From NCBI GenBank assembly GCA_023390555.1, contig JAEWCQ010000028.1:28424-92423 (forward strand): 64,000 bases of DNA, in the 5' to 3' direction. The notes below the pieces were generated by a model that saw nothing but the letters and a program-made list of their open reading frames with translations, made no database searches and was not told the origin of the DNA. The stretch is from Bacillota bacterium. Its GTDB lineage: Bacteria > Bacillota > Clostridia > Lachnospirales > Lachnospiraceae. A program made the position numbers and the translations under genes. Below, piece after piece: positions 8,721-16,946 of this stretch (position 1 is the stretch's first letter; each line of letters begins with the position of its first letter).

Positions 8721-10296
8721 TCTTGGATATCTATTCCGACGCTCCTTTGTAAATAAACTCAAAAAAGCACTGAAGCGGCCGGTCACCTATATTGCGGCAG
8801 TTGGAATTGGATTTTATGCGGTTATGGCAATCGCAGGATTCGGTATGATTGTTTCTGATATGAAGCTGCAGGCACCGGAGAATCTCGCGACCATATTGTC
8901 TCTGCTTGTGTTTCTGATTCTTCCGGGAGATATCATCAGCTATGCAAGGCGGAAGGGTCTGGTATTCAAACTCTCGGATGTTCATTTTATTTTTCCTGCG
9001 CCGGAGAATCCGAAAAAGGTACTGATACGGTCTTCTCTTCGGAATTATGTCGTATTGTTTGTCACCGGGATAGCAGTCAGCGTATTTGGGGTCCTCTATT
9101 TTTCAATTGCACCATGGCGGATGCTCTGCTATTTCCTGTTCTTTGCGGTGCTGGAAAACATACTGGAAGGAAGTCTGATTATTATCTGTTATGGCAGTCA
9201 GACGCTTTCCAAGCGTTTTTTTCAAATACTTACAATAGTGTTGTTTGCCTTTATGGCGGTTTTCGTACTTGCTGCGGTTTTAATGCTCTGTACGCGGGGC
9301 GTGGAGTTCCATATCTTACGAGATTATCTGACGTTGCCAATTGTGCAGGCAGTTCCGGTCGTGGGATGGGCTATCGCGTTTATTCATCTGATTCTGGTGG
9401 GACCCACCACTGTAAACGTGATCTGTACAATCTGTTATCTGGTAACGGTGGTATTTCTGTTTCTCTATGCAAAAAACGTGAAATGTACCGGGGAATACTA
9501 TGAAGATGCCATGACTTTTGCACAGGATTATAATATACGTCTGAGTAAGGCAAAAAAGGGAGAGGGTCCGTTCGGTACCAGGAGGAAAAAATATCTCAAA
9601 AATGTCAGCATAGAGTACAAGGGTACATATGCAAAGGCAATTTTTTACCGTCAGCTTCTGGAATATAAGAAAAACAGATTCTTTATTTTTGGATGGTATA
9701 CACTGCTGTGCCTCGGTATCGGCATTGTGATTGCGATTGTAGCACAATTTACCGATATGATGAAAGAATTTGAAGGAGCTACCGTATTTGTCATTCCTGC
9801 GGTCATTGCATACATTCTGCTGATCTTTAGCGGATATGCAACAAAATGGTCCAAGGAACTGGAAAATCCCTATACCTATCTGCTGCCGGACAGCGGACTG
9901 AATAAACTCTGGTATGCGACAAAAATGGAGCATATCCGTTCTATGATAGACGGCTGCCTGATCACGCTTCCGGGAGCTGTAATCCTAAAGCTGAGTCCGT
10001 CCGTGACCGTGCTTACGATTCTGATCTATGTATGCCTGAATGCCAATAAGCTCTACATGAATATGCTGGCAGATGCGATTCTTGGCAATATGCTTGGAAA
10101 TATTGGCAAAAATCTGCTTCGTACCCTGCTACAGGGATTTGCGATTCTGTTTGCGATCATTGCTGCCGCACTGTGCGGAGGTCTGATTGGAATTACGGCC
10201 GGGTTTGCGGCGATGGTCATAGTGACGGTTGTCATTACACTGGCGGCGGCCATAGGAGCTTCGACAGCGTTTGACCGTATGGAAAGTTATGATTGA
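8713..10296 (+). CDS. ABC-2-type permease (putative ABC exporter domain)
   Basis: Partner permease of the preceding ATPase. The ATG at 8713 overlaps the ATPase stop by 8 bases; a GTG at 8704 is possible. The 527-residue protein is strongly hydrophobic, with about a dozen membrane segments. They include one near residues 25-45, a block around 100-260, and a second block after about residue 310 that ends in Ala/Ile-rich helices before a short polar tail (MESYD). A cytoplasmic, basic stretch lies between (about 270-310). The arrangement resembles the Firmicutes family annotated as putative ABC exporter domain proteins. The substrate is unknown. Confidence 0.82.
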   Translation: MSSLGYLFRRSFVNKLKKALKRPVTYIAAVGIGFYAVMAIAGFGMIVSDMKLQAPENLATILSLLVFLILPGDIISYARRKGLVFKLSDVHFIFPAPENPKKVLIRSSLRNYVVLFVTGIAVSVFGVLYFSIAPWRMLCYFLFFAVLENILEGSLIIICYGSQTLSKRFFQILTIVLFAFMAVFVLAAVLMLCTRGVEFHILRDYLTLPIVQAVPVVGWAIAFIHLILVGPTTVNVICTICYLVTVVFLFLYAKNVKCTGEYYEDAMTFAQDYNIRLSKAKKGEGPFGTRRKKYLKNVSIEYKGTYAKAIFYRQLLEYKKNRFFIFGWYTLLCLGIGIVIAIVAQFTDMMKEFEGATVFVIPAVIAYILLIFSGYATKWSKELENPYTYLLPDSGLNKLWYATKMEHIRSMIDGCLITLPGAVILKLSPSVTVLTILIYVCLNANKLYMNMLADAILGNMLGNIGKNLLRTLLQGFAILFAIIAAALCGGLIGITAGFAAMVIVTVVITLAAAIGASTAFDRMESYD

Positions 10297-10375
10297 AAAA
10301 AAAGACAAAAAACCGGGTATTTTCCTAGAAAAGGGACTAGACGAATACAAAAAAGTGTGCGAAAATAAAGCAAGT

Positions 10376-10393
10376 ATGTTAAATGTCTAACAA
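10376..10393 (+). promoter_or_regulatory. Candidate Rex operator before the GGGtGRT operon
   Basis: The sequence ATGTTAAATGTCTAACAA matches the Rex consensus TTGTTAA-N4-TTAACAA at 12 of 14 defined positions. A further half-site, TTTAACAT (10396-10403), forms a perfect inverted repeat with ATGTTAAA (10376-10383). The site lies 43-60 bases upstream of the start codon. rex itself is at 61958. A convincing -35/-10 pair is not visible here. Confidence 0.5.
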
Positions 10394-10435
10394 AGTTTAA
10401 CATGAGATACATTTATTTTTGAAAGGAGTCTTACA

Positions 10436-11128
10436 ATGATTTACACACAGGAAATTCAAAACATGTGTCCGGTTGCTAAAGGTGCAAAGCACGAACCGGC
10501 TCCAATTCCGGAAGAAGGAAAATGGGTACATTCTAAGAAAATCGAAGATATTTCTGGCTTTACACACGGCGTAGGCTGGTGCGCACCACAGCAGGGTGCC
10601 TGCAAGCTTTCTTTAAACGTAAAAGACGGCGTGATTGAAGAGGCACTGATAGAGACAATCGGATGTTCCGGTATGACACATTCCGCAGCTATGGCAGCTG
10701 AAGTGTTACAGGGAAAGACAATTCTGGAAGCATTAAATACAGACCTTGTATGTGATGCAATCAATACAGCCATGAGAGAATTATTCTTACAGATCGTTTA
10801 CGGTCGTACACAGAGTGCATTCTCGGATGACGGACTTGCAGTTGGTGCTGGTCTGGAGGATTTGGGAAAAGGACTTCGTTCCCAGGTTGGTACCATGTAC
10901 GCAACAAAAGATAAAGGCGTTCGTTACTTAGAAATGGCAGAGGGTTATGTAACAGGTATCGCTCTCGACGCTGATAATGAAGTAATCGGATATCAGTTCG
11001 TTTCTCTTGGAAAGATGACAGACTTCATCAAAAAAGGCGATGATCCTAATACTGCCTGGGAAAAGGCAAAGGGACAGTATGGCCGTGTGGATGATGCAGC
11101 GAAGATCATTGATCCAAGAAAAGAGTAA
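10436..11128 (+). CDS. NifU-like iron-sulfur scaffold-type protein of the GGGtGRT pair
   Basis: A 230-residue protein resembling the IscU/NifU N-terminal scaffold fold. Its cysteines are C11, C49, C56, C77 and C106; C77 sits in TIGCSGMTHSAAM, comparable to the scaffold GC(G/S) motif, and C106 is in the helix region where scaffolds keep another ligand. Relatives are annotated as iron-sulfur cluster assembly scaffold proteins and are found next to GGGtGRT proteins in anaerobes. No cysteine desulfurase or other isc/suf gene is nearby, so a standard assembly role is not supported by context. The start ATG follows AAAGGAG. The next gene begins 20 bases after the stop, so the two form an operon. 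Confidence 0.8.
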   Translation: MIYTQEIQNMCPVAKGAKHEPAPIPEEGKWVHSKKIEDISGFTHGVGWCAPQQGACKLSLNVKDGVIEEALIETIGCSGMTHSAAMAAEVLQGKTILEALNTDLVCDAINTAMRELFLQIVYGRTQSAFSDDGLAVGAGLEDLGKGLRSQVGTMYATKDKGVRYLEMAEGYVTGIALDADNEVIGYQFVSLGKMTDFIKKGDDPNTAWEKAKGQYGRVDDAAKIIDPRKE

Positions 11129-11148
11129 TTGAAAGGAGACGAACAAAA

Positions 11149-12159
11149 ATGGCATTATTTGAATCATATGAAAGAAGAATTGACCAGATCAATTCCGTAT
11201 TAAACAGCTATGGAATCAGCTCTGTAGAAGAGGCTGAAAAAATCGTAAAAGATGCTGGATTAGATGTTTATGAACAGGTAAAGAAAATTCAGCCGATCTG
11301 TTTTGAAAATGCATGCTGGGCTTATACCATCGGTGCAGCAATTGCAATCAAAAAAGGATGCAGAAAAGCTGCAGATGCTGCTGCTGCAATCGGTGAGGGA
11401 CTTCAGGCATTCTGTATTCCGGGTTCTGTTGCCGACCACAGAAAAGTAGGTCTGGGACATGGTAACCTTGGAAAGATGTTATTAGAGGAAGAGACCGAAT
11501 GTTTCTGTTTCTTGGCCGGACATGAGTCATTCGCAGCTGCTGAAGGTGCAATTGGTATTGCAGAAAAGGCAAACAAAGTTCGTAAAAAACCATTGCGCGT
11601 TATCTTAAACGGACTTGGAAAAGATGCAGCTCAGATCATTTCCCGTATCAACGGATTTACCTTTGTTGAGACACTGTTCGACTATAAAGAGAACAAAGTA
11701 AATGTCGTATATGAAAAAGCATACTCCGAAGGACTTCGTGCTTCCGTAAAATGTTACGGTGCAGATGACGTTCAGGAAGGTGTTGCTATCATGCATATGG
11801 AGAACGTAGGTGTTTCGATTACCGGTAACTCTACCAATCCGACACGTTTCCAGCACCCGGTTGCAGGTACATATAAAAAAGAATGTATCGAGCAGGGTAA
11901 GAAATTCTTCTCCGTTGCTTCCGGCGGCGGTACCGGACGTACCTTACATCCGGATAACATGGCTGCAGGTCCTGCTTCCTATGGTATGACAGATACAATG
12001 GGACGTATGCACTCTGATGCACAGTTTGCAGGTTCTTCTTCCGTACCGGCTCACGTAGAGATGATGGGTCTGATCGGTATGGGTAATAACCCGATGGTAG
12101 GTGCTACCGTAGCGGTTGCAGTATCGATCGAAGAAGCAGCTATTGCTGGTAAATTCTAA
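11149..12159 (+). CDS. GGGtGRT protein
   Basis: A 336-residue protein carrying the name-giving motif GGGTGRT at residues 259-265, followed by LHPDNMAAGPAS. It is Gly/Ala-rich with several conserved-looking cysteines in the first 125 residues, near QPICFENACWAY, AFCIPGS and TECFCFLAGHES. The family is recognised in anaerobes but has no established function to my knowledge. The partner upstream is the NifU-like protein, suggesting a metal or iron-sulfur-linked activity. The codons look optimised (many AAC, CGT, GGT), as expected of a well-expressed gene. GAAAGGAG precedes the ATG. Confidence 0.88.
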   Translation: MALFESYERRIDQINSVLNSYGISSVEEAEKIVKDAGLDVYEQVKKIQPICFENACWAYTIGAAIAIKKGCRKAADAAAAIGEGLQAFCIPGSVADHRKVGLGHGNLGKMLLEEETECFCFLAGHESFAAAEGAIGIAEKANKVRKKPLRVILNGLGKDAAQIISRINGFTFVETLFDYKENKVNVVYEKAYSEGLRASVKCYGADDVQEGVAIMHMENVGVSITGNSTNPTRFQHPVAGTYKKECIEQGKKFFSVASGGGTGRTLHPDNMAAGPASYGMTDTMGRMHSDAQFAGSSSVPAHVEMMGLIGMGNNPMVGATVAVAVSIEEAAIAGKF

Positions 12160-12179
12160 GCTATAAAAATACAATTTTC

Positions 12180-12244
12180 TTTCATCCGGAATTACTGAGA
12201 CAATACGCCCGCAGGTGTTTTGCCTCGGTGACAGACAGATGAAA
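12180..12244 (+). other. Extended stem-loop of unknown role after the GGGtGRT gene
   Basis: Three nested stems separated by internal loops: TTTCATC/GATGAAA (12180-12186 with 12238-12244), ACTGAG/CTCGGT (12194-12199 with 12224-12229, one G-U) and ACGCC/GGTGT (12205-12209 with 12214-12218), closed by CGCA. It has no T tract, so it is not itself a terminator. It could be a 3' stabilising element or part of a leader for the next gene. I recognise no named RNA family. Confidence 0.45.
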
Positions 12245-12253
12245 ACGGACAAA

Positions 12254-12330
12254 AGATTCTCTCGAGAGCAGCATGGATTGGCATTCGTTTTGAGTGTAGG
12301 ACAGCTGCATAATCTCGGGAGTTTCTTTTT
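12254..12330 (+). terminator. Large terminator-like hairpin before the glyoxalase gene
   Basis: 12254-12267 pairs with 12313-12326 (10 of 14 positions, some mismatch), extended inward by GCAGC (12268-12272) with GCTGC (12304-12308), leaving a 31-base apical loop and a run of T at 12326-12330. Confidence 0.5.
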
Positions 12331-12360
12331 ACTAGGAGCATGAACGAGGAGGAAAGAACA

Positions 12361-12723
12361 ATGAATATTAGATTTGCTCACAATAACCTGAATGTACTGG
12401 ACCTGGATAAATCGCTGACGTTCTATCGGGAAGCGCTTGGTCTGGTGGAAGTAAGAAGAAAAGAGAACGAAGATTTTACCCTGGTATTTCTGGGAGATCA
12501 GACGACACCGCATCAGCTGGAACTCACCTATTTGAAAGATCGTACGGAACCGTATAATCTTGGTGAAAATGAGTTCCATCTCGCTTTTTCAGTTAAAGAG
12601 TTTGACCAGGCATATCAAAAACACAAAGAAATGGGATGCATCATTTATGAAAATACGTCCATGGGAATTTATTTTATTGCAGATCCGGATGGTTACTGGT
12701 TAGAAATCATTCCCGAGGATTAG
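12361..12723 (+). CDS. VOC-family protein, glyoxalase I-like
   Basis: A 120-residue vicinal-oxygen-chelate protein of the lactoylglutathione lyase type. All four metal ligands expected for glyoxalase I are in place: His in FAHNNLNV, Glu in HQLELTYL, His in EFHLAFSV and Glu in YWLEIIPED. It begins with the typical LDLDKSLTFYREALGL strand-helix. Glyoxalase I isomerises the hemithioacetal of methylglyoxal and a thiol; the thiol partner in this organism is unknown. ATG 12361 is preferred over 12340 because GAGGAGG sits just upstream of it. It is preceded by a terminator-like hairpin and probably transcribed alone. Confidence 0.8.
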   Translation: MNIRFAHNNLNVLDLDKSLTFYREALGLVEVRRKENEDFTLVFLGDQTTPHQLELTYLKDRTEPYNLGENEFHLAFSVKEFDQAYQKHKEMGCIIYENTSMGIYFIADPDGYWLEIIPED

Positions 12724-12843
12724 CACGCGAAAGGTGGACTATTTCGCTATACATTCGTTTTGGATTCTGCTAAAATTTAATGTAACAGGATTTGGGGATA
12801 AAGTCTGAAATTGATTCAGAAAAAATACAAGAGGATGAAGGCA

Positions 12844-14049
12844 ATGAAACGGACAGGCATAAATATGGAAACGGTCAAAAGGCAGAACCGTGCCTCGGTA
12901 CTGAATTATTTGAACGAGGCCGGGCCGGTATCTCGAAAGGATATTGCGGTTGAACTTGGACTGACTCCGGCTGCGGTAACACAGATATGTGCAGAATTTA
13001 TGACAGGCGGAATCTTGGTGGAAAAGGGGATTGCGGCGAATTGCAACGGAGCCGGCAGGAAAAAGATTCTGCTCGAACTGAATTATGATTACAAATCTGT
13101 ATTTGGTATTAATATCGAGCCGGAAAAAACAGTGATTGCACTGACGAATCTTGGGGGGAATGTACACAAGATCCGGGAAATTGTTACGAATAAAGAACAG
13201 GAGCCGGAACGCTTCCTGCAGGTGATTGCGGATAACTGCAGAGAGATGCAGCATGAAATCGGTCTTCCAGATGAAAAAATTGCCGGCGCCGGTGTTGGGA
13301 TAACAGGTGTTGTAGACAAACTGCGCGGAAGGAGCCTGCATGCTTCCGGCATCTGGAAAGAGGAGGTGCCGGTCGCAAAGCTGTTGTCTCTGCTGTTGGA
13401 TATTCCCGTTGTTTTGGAAAATAGCATGACGGCATTTGCACTGGCAGAATTACTGTATGGTGCGGGTCGGGAAAACGATTATCTTCTGCTGCTGAGATGG
13501 GGACCGGATGTAGGCTGTGCGATTGTCGCAGACCGGAAAATTTATGAGGGACAGAATGGAAAAGCCGCAGAATTCGGTCATTTTATTGTAGAGAAAGATG
13601 GCAGACCGTGTAGCTGCGGGAGAAAAGGCTGTCTTACCACGGTGGTCTCCAGACCGTCGATACGGGAGCAGTTAGAGCAGATCTTTTCTTACGAAAACAC
13701 ACCGAAATTGTACGAGCTTGTTCGGGGAGATTTCCGGAATTTTAATGAAGATGTTTTTCGGAAAATGCTGTCGGATCAGGATGATAGCATAGAGGAACAG
13801 ATGAATCAGAGAATGGATTTTTTTTCCAGGGCAGTTGTAAACTCTATGACGATGCTGGCACCGAGCTGTGTGATTCTCTGCGGTTCGATGTTTAAAATCG
13901 ACAAACTGCGCCAGGATGTGGTGAAATCATGCATTTCTTATGAACCTTCCTATGATGATACGAGAATCCGTTATACCACGCTGGATGACCGGGAAAGCTT
14001 TATCGGTCCGGTCGCACTGTTTGTGAGAGAGTATCTGGAACAGTTCTGA
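12844..14049 (+). CDS. ROK-family transcriptional regulator
   Basis: N-terminal winged helix-turn-helix (about residues 8-60, with SRKDIAVELGLTPAAVTQ) followed by a ROK sugar-kinase-like domain (about 80-400). The ROK zinc motif is CSCGRKGCL (about 258-266). The ROK phosphate-binding motif near GVGITGVVD is present. Such HTH-ROK proteins (NagC/XylR type) usually respond to a sugar or sugar phosphate, but no sugar gene lies next to it, so the target is not evident. ATG 12844 is chosen because GAGG at 12831-12834 is correctly spaced; ATG 12835 is too close to it. Length 401 residues is normal. Confidence 0.88.
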   Translation: MKRTGINMETVKRQNRASVLNYLNEAGPVSRKDIAVELGLTPAAVTQICAEFMTGGILVEKGIAANCNGAGRKKILLELNYDYKSVFGINIEPEKTVIALTNLGGNVHKIREIVTNKEQEPERFLQVIADNCREMQHEIGLPDEKIAGAGVGITGVVDKLRGRSLHASGIWKEEVPVAKLLSLLLDIPVVLENSMTAFALAELLYGAGRENDYLLLLRWGPDVGCAIVADRKIYEGQNGKAAEFGHFIVEKDGRPCSCGRKGCLTTVVSRPSIREQLEQIFSYENTPKLYELVRGDFRNFNEDVFRKMLSDQDDSIEEQMNQRMDFFSRAVVNSMTMLAPSCVILCGSMFKIDKLRQDVVKSCISYEPSYDDTRIRYTTLDDRESFIGPVALFVREYLEQF

Positions 14050-14103
14050 AAATATTAAAACAGAACATTCACACGGGTCTTACTGGAACAGATTATCTTG
14101 CTT

Positions 14104-14118
14104 ATAACTTAAAGTTAT
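14104..14118. promoter_or_regulatory. Palindrome upstream of the ilvN promoter
   Basis: ATAACTT-A-AAGTTAT, 7-base perfect arms around one base, about 40 bases upstream of the ilvN -35. The position suits an activator or repressor site. The regulator is unknown. Confidence 0.35.
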
Positions 14119-14156
14119 GATTGAGAAAAACCACATTACCTTAATGCATTTTAGTA

Positions 14157-14184
14157 TTGACAAAAGGATATCATATGCTAGAAT
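14157..14184 (+). promoter_or_regulatory. Predicted promoter of ilvN-ilvC
   Basis: TTGACA (14157-14162), a 16-base spacer and an extended -10, TGCTAGAAT (hexamer TAGAAT at 14179-14184), 39 bases before ilvN. Confidence 0.75.
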
Positions 14185-14223
14185 GAACATAATGTGAGTG
14201 ATTAGAAAAAGGATGGTTTTCGA

Positions 14224-14724
14224 ATGAGAAGACAGGCATTATCGATTCTGGTTGAGAACACTTCCGGTGTTTTGAGCCATGTCTCCGGGTTGTTTAGCCG
14301 GAGAGGATATAATATTGACAGCTTTTCGGCTGGTGTCACTGCTGATCCGCGTTTTACAAGAATGACAATTGTTGCAAGCGGAGATGAGTTGATTCTGGAG
14401 CAGATTGAAAAACAGTTGGCAAAGCTGGAAGATGTACTGGATATCAAGAAACTGGAGACCGGTACGTCTGTTACCAGAGAACTGATTCTGGTAAAGATTA
14501 AGGCATTGGATACACAGCGTCAGGCAATCTTAAGTGTTACAGAGATTTTCCACGGTAAAGTCGTAGATGTAACCAATGATTCGATGGTCATCGAACTGAC
14601 CGGACATCAGGATAAGCTGGATGCTTTTATGGATTTATTGCAGGGCTATGAAATACTGGAGCTTGCAAGAACCGGTATCACCGGGTTGACCCGTGGGTCG
14701 GCGGATGTTACATATTTAGATTAA
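14224..14724 (+). CDS. ilvN: Acetolactate synthase small (regulatory) subunit
   Basis: Regulatory subunit of acetohydroxyacid synthase, which mediates branched-chain amino-acid feedback on the catalytic subunit. The protein has 166 residues. An N-terminal ACT domain starts RRQALSILVENTSGVL and contains LFSRRGYNIDS; a second ACT-like half follows (RELILVKIKA onward) and it ends RTGITGLTRGSADVTYLD. The catalytic subunit gene (ilvB) is not in this window, so the enzyme is split between loci. ilvC starts 23 bases downstream, forming an ilvN-ilvC unit. Confidence 0.95.
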   Translation: MRRQALSILVENTSGVLSHVSGLFSRRGYNIDSFSAGVTADPRFTRMTIVASGDELILEQIEKQLAKLEDVLDIKKLETGTSVTRELILVKIKALDTQRQAILSVTEIFHGKVVDVTNDSMVIELTGHQDKLDAFMDLLQGYEILELARTGITGLTRGSADVTYLD

Positions 14725-14747
14725 TTTATCAATAGGAGGCTGGAAAA

Positions 14748-15770
14748 ATGGCAGCAAAAATTTATTATCAGGAAGATTGTAACCTTTCCGTATTAGAAGG
14801 AAAAACAATCGCAGTTATCGGTTACGGAAGTCAGGGACATGCCCATGCATTGAATGCAAAGGAATCCGGATGTAATGTAATCATCGGTCTTTATGAGGGA
14901 AGCAGCTCCTGGGCAAAAGCAGAGGCACAGGGATTTGAAGTGTATACAGCAGCAGAAGCTGCAAAAAAAGCAGATATCATTATGATCCTGATTAACGATG
15001 AGAAACAGGCTGATATGTACAAAAATGATATTGAGCCAAATCTTGAAGCAGGTAATATGCTGATGTTTGCACATGGTTTTAACATTCATTTCGGATGTAT
15101 CGTAGCTCCGAAGGATGTAGATGTTACCATGATCGCTCCGAAGGGACCTGGCCATACCGTAAGAAGCGAGTATCAGGTAGGAAAGGGTGTTCCTTGTCTG
15201 GTAGCGGTAGAGCAGGATGCAACAGGAAAAGCATTGGACAGAGCACTTGCTTATGCACTGGCAATCGGTGGAGCAAGAGCAGGCGTACTTGAGACCACCT
15301 TCCGTACAGAGACAGAGACAGACCTCTTCGGTGAGCAGGCTGTACTTTGCGGCGGTGTTTGTGCATTGATGCAGGCTGGTTTCGAGACTTTATGCGAAGC
15401 TGGATATGATCCAAGAAATGCATATTTCGAATGTATTCATGAGATGAAATTGATCGTAGACCTGATTTATCAGTCTGGTTTCGAAGGAATGAGATATTCC
15501 ATTTCTAATACTGCAGAATATGGTGATTATATTACCGGTCCTAAGATCATCACGGAAGATACCAAGAAGGCAATGAAGAAGATTCTTTCCGATATTCAGG
15601 ACGGAACATTCGCAAAAGAATTTTTACTGGATATGTCTCCTGCAGGACGTCAGGTTCACTTTAAAGCAATGAGAAAGCTTGCTGCTGAGCATTCATCCGA
15701 AGAAGTTGGAAAAGAAATCCGTAAATTATACAGCTGGAACAGCGAAGAAGAGAAATTGATTAACAACTAA
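14748..15770 (+). CDS. ilvC: Ketol-acid reductoisomerase
   Basis: NAD(P)H-dependent isomeroreductase making dihydroxyisovalerate in valine, leucine and isoleucine synthesis. This is the short class I form (340 residues). The Rossmann motif GYGSQGHAHALNAKESG (about 25-41) is followed by a cofactor-specificity loop near YEGSSSW. Catalytic acidic residues occur in ETETDLFGEQAVLCGG and in FECIHEMKLIVDLIY. Translation starts 8 bases after AGGAGG. The pattern GHAHALN is characteristic of bacterial IlvC. A hairpin terminator follows at once. Confidence 0.97.
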   Translation: MAAKIYYQEDCNLSVLEGKTIAVIGYGSQGHAHALNAKESGCNVIIGLYEGSSSWAKAEAQGFEVYTAAEAAKKADIIMILINDEKQADMYKNDIEPNLEAGNMLMFAHGFNIHFGCIVAPKDVDVTMIAPKGPGHTVRSEYQVGKGVPCLVAVEQDATGKALDRALAYALAIGGARAGVLETTFRTETETDLFGEQAVLCGGVCALMQAGFETLCEAGYDPRNAYFECIHEMKLIVDLIYQSGFEGMRYSISNTAEYGDYITGPKIITEDTKKAMKKILSDIQDGTFAKEFLLDMSPAGRQVHFKAMRKLAAEHSSEEVGKEIRKLYSWNSEEEKLINN

Positions 15771-15773
15771 TGC

Positions 15774-15826
15774 AAAAAGACGGCTTTCATACAGAGGAGA
15801 TTCTTTGTGTGAAAGCCGTTTTTCTG
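15774..15826 (+). terminator. Rho-independent terminator after ilvC
   Basis: CGGCTTTCA (15781-15789) pairs with TGAAAGCCG (15810-15818), flanked by A-rich and T-rich arms. It may also serve the convergent lysR-type gene. Confidence 0.85.
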
Positions 15827-15859
15827 TTTTCTGAGAAAGTCCTGACCCAAAGGTCATTG

Positions 15860-16756
15860 TCAGGGTTTGTAATTATGGTAGAAGTCGATAAATAACTCGA
15901 GGGATTTGGAAGGCTTTAATGTCTTTTTGTAAGCAAAGCCGACTTCACGTTTGTGTATCGGAAAGCCAAGCGGAATTTCAATCAGTGTTTTGTCTGAAAG
16001 ATCTTCTTTTACGAATTCCCGGATGACGCAGGCAACTCCAAGGTTGATTTTGGCAAATTCAATCAGAAGATCCATAGCGGATATTTCAATCAGATCCCGG
16101 ATCACGATCTGATTTTCCTGCAGATAGTCGTCGATGTACTGGCGCGTCATATTATTTTTGTCCAGAAGCATCAATGTGGAATTACTGAGAATCCCATCAC
16201 CGTTGTAACCGCGCTTTTTGAGATTCTCCAGGTAAGCGCTCGTTGCAACAAAAATATCTTCGATTTCCGTAAGATAGAAAAAATCAATAGTCTTTAGAGA
16301 TTCCGGCCGGCCAATCAGACCGATGTCAATCTTGTTTTCCTCCAGCAGCTGAAGCGTTTCATTGGTCGACTGGCAGGTGATGGAAATGTTGATATGGGGA
16401 TATTTTTTCGTAAATTCCTTTAGATACGGCAAAAGGATATATTTGCAGAGCGTGGAACTGACTCCGATTTTCAGATGCCCGACACCAAGTTCCAGGGAAT
16501 TCTTCAGCTTGTCTTCACCGAGTGAAAGTGTCTCAAAGGCAGAACTGACATGGGTAAACAGAAGTTCTCCCTCTTCGGTCAGGATGACACCTCTGGAGCT
16601 GCGGCGGAACAGTTCACATCCGAGACTGTCCTCCAGTTTTTGAATCGATTTGCTGATGGCAGGCTGACTGATATACAATTCCTTTGCAGCTTTGGATATG
16701 TTTTGCGTTTTAGCAACCGTGTAAAAAATACGGTAGCAGGAAAGACTCTGGACCAT
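15860..16756 (-). CDS. LysR-family transcriptional regulator
   Basis: Standard 298-residue LysR protein. The N-terminal winged helix-turn-helix (residues about 3-62) contains KAAKELYISQPAISKSIQKLE. The C-terminal periplasmic-binding-like effector domain (about 90-295) contains LGVGHLKIGVSSTLCKY. It is transcribed divergently from leuC across about 190 bases that hold a palindrome and an activator-type promoter, so regulation of leuCD is the simplest inference. It is also convergent with ilvC, which encodes a related pathway step. The effector is unknown; an intermediate of branched-chain synthesis would be typical for such a position. Confidence 0.92.
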   Translation of the reverse strand: MVQSLSCYRIFYTVAKTQNISKAAKELYISQPAISKSIQKLEDSLGCELFRRSSRGVILTEEGELLFTHVSSAFETLSLGEDKLKNSLELGVGHLKIGVSSTLCKYILLPYLKEFTKKYPHINISITCQSTNETLQLLEENKIDIGLIGRPESLKTIDFFYLTEIEDIFVATSAYLENLKKRGYNGDGILSNSTLMLLDKNNMTRQYIDDYLQENQIVIRDLIEISAMDLLIEFAKINLGVACVIREFVKEDLSDKTLIEIPLGFPIHKREVGFAYKKTLKPSKSLELFIDFYHNYKP

Positions 16757-16836
16757 ACGGTACTCCTTTCAGAAATAAAATGAATGAAAGCATTGTGAAC
16801 AGAATGATGGATCCAGACACAATGTAATATAACCAG

Positions 16837-16894
16837 AATACATGACAAACATATTTATTATGTATTTCCATTATACCACTACCTGTGTTAGAAT
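16837..16894 (+). promoter_or_regulatory. leuC promoter with adjacent LysR-type palindromes
   Basis: An extended -10, TGTTAGAAT (hexamer 16889-16894), has a poor -35 (TTCCAT, 16866-16871), as in activator-dependent promoters. Just upstream are AATACAT/ATGTATT (16837-16843 and 16860-16866), with a nested ACATA-N5-TATGT (16849-16863). The divergent LysR protein is the likely binder. Confidence 0.5.
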
Positions 16895-16946
16895 AGCAAT
16901 ATAGAGAAATCACTCACATGAAAATTATAGTAGGAGGAAATGCAGA

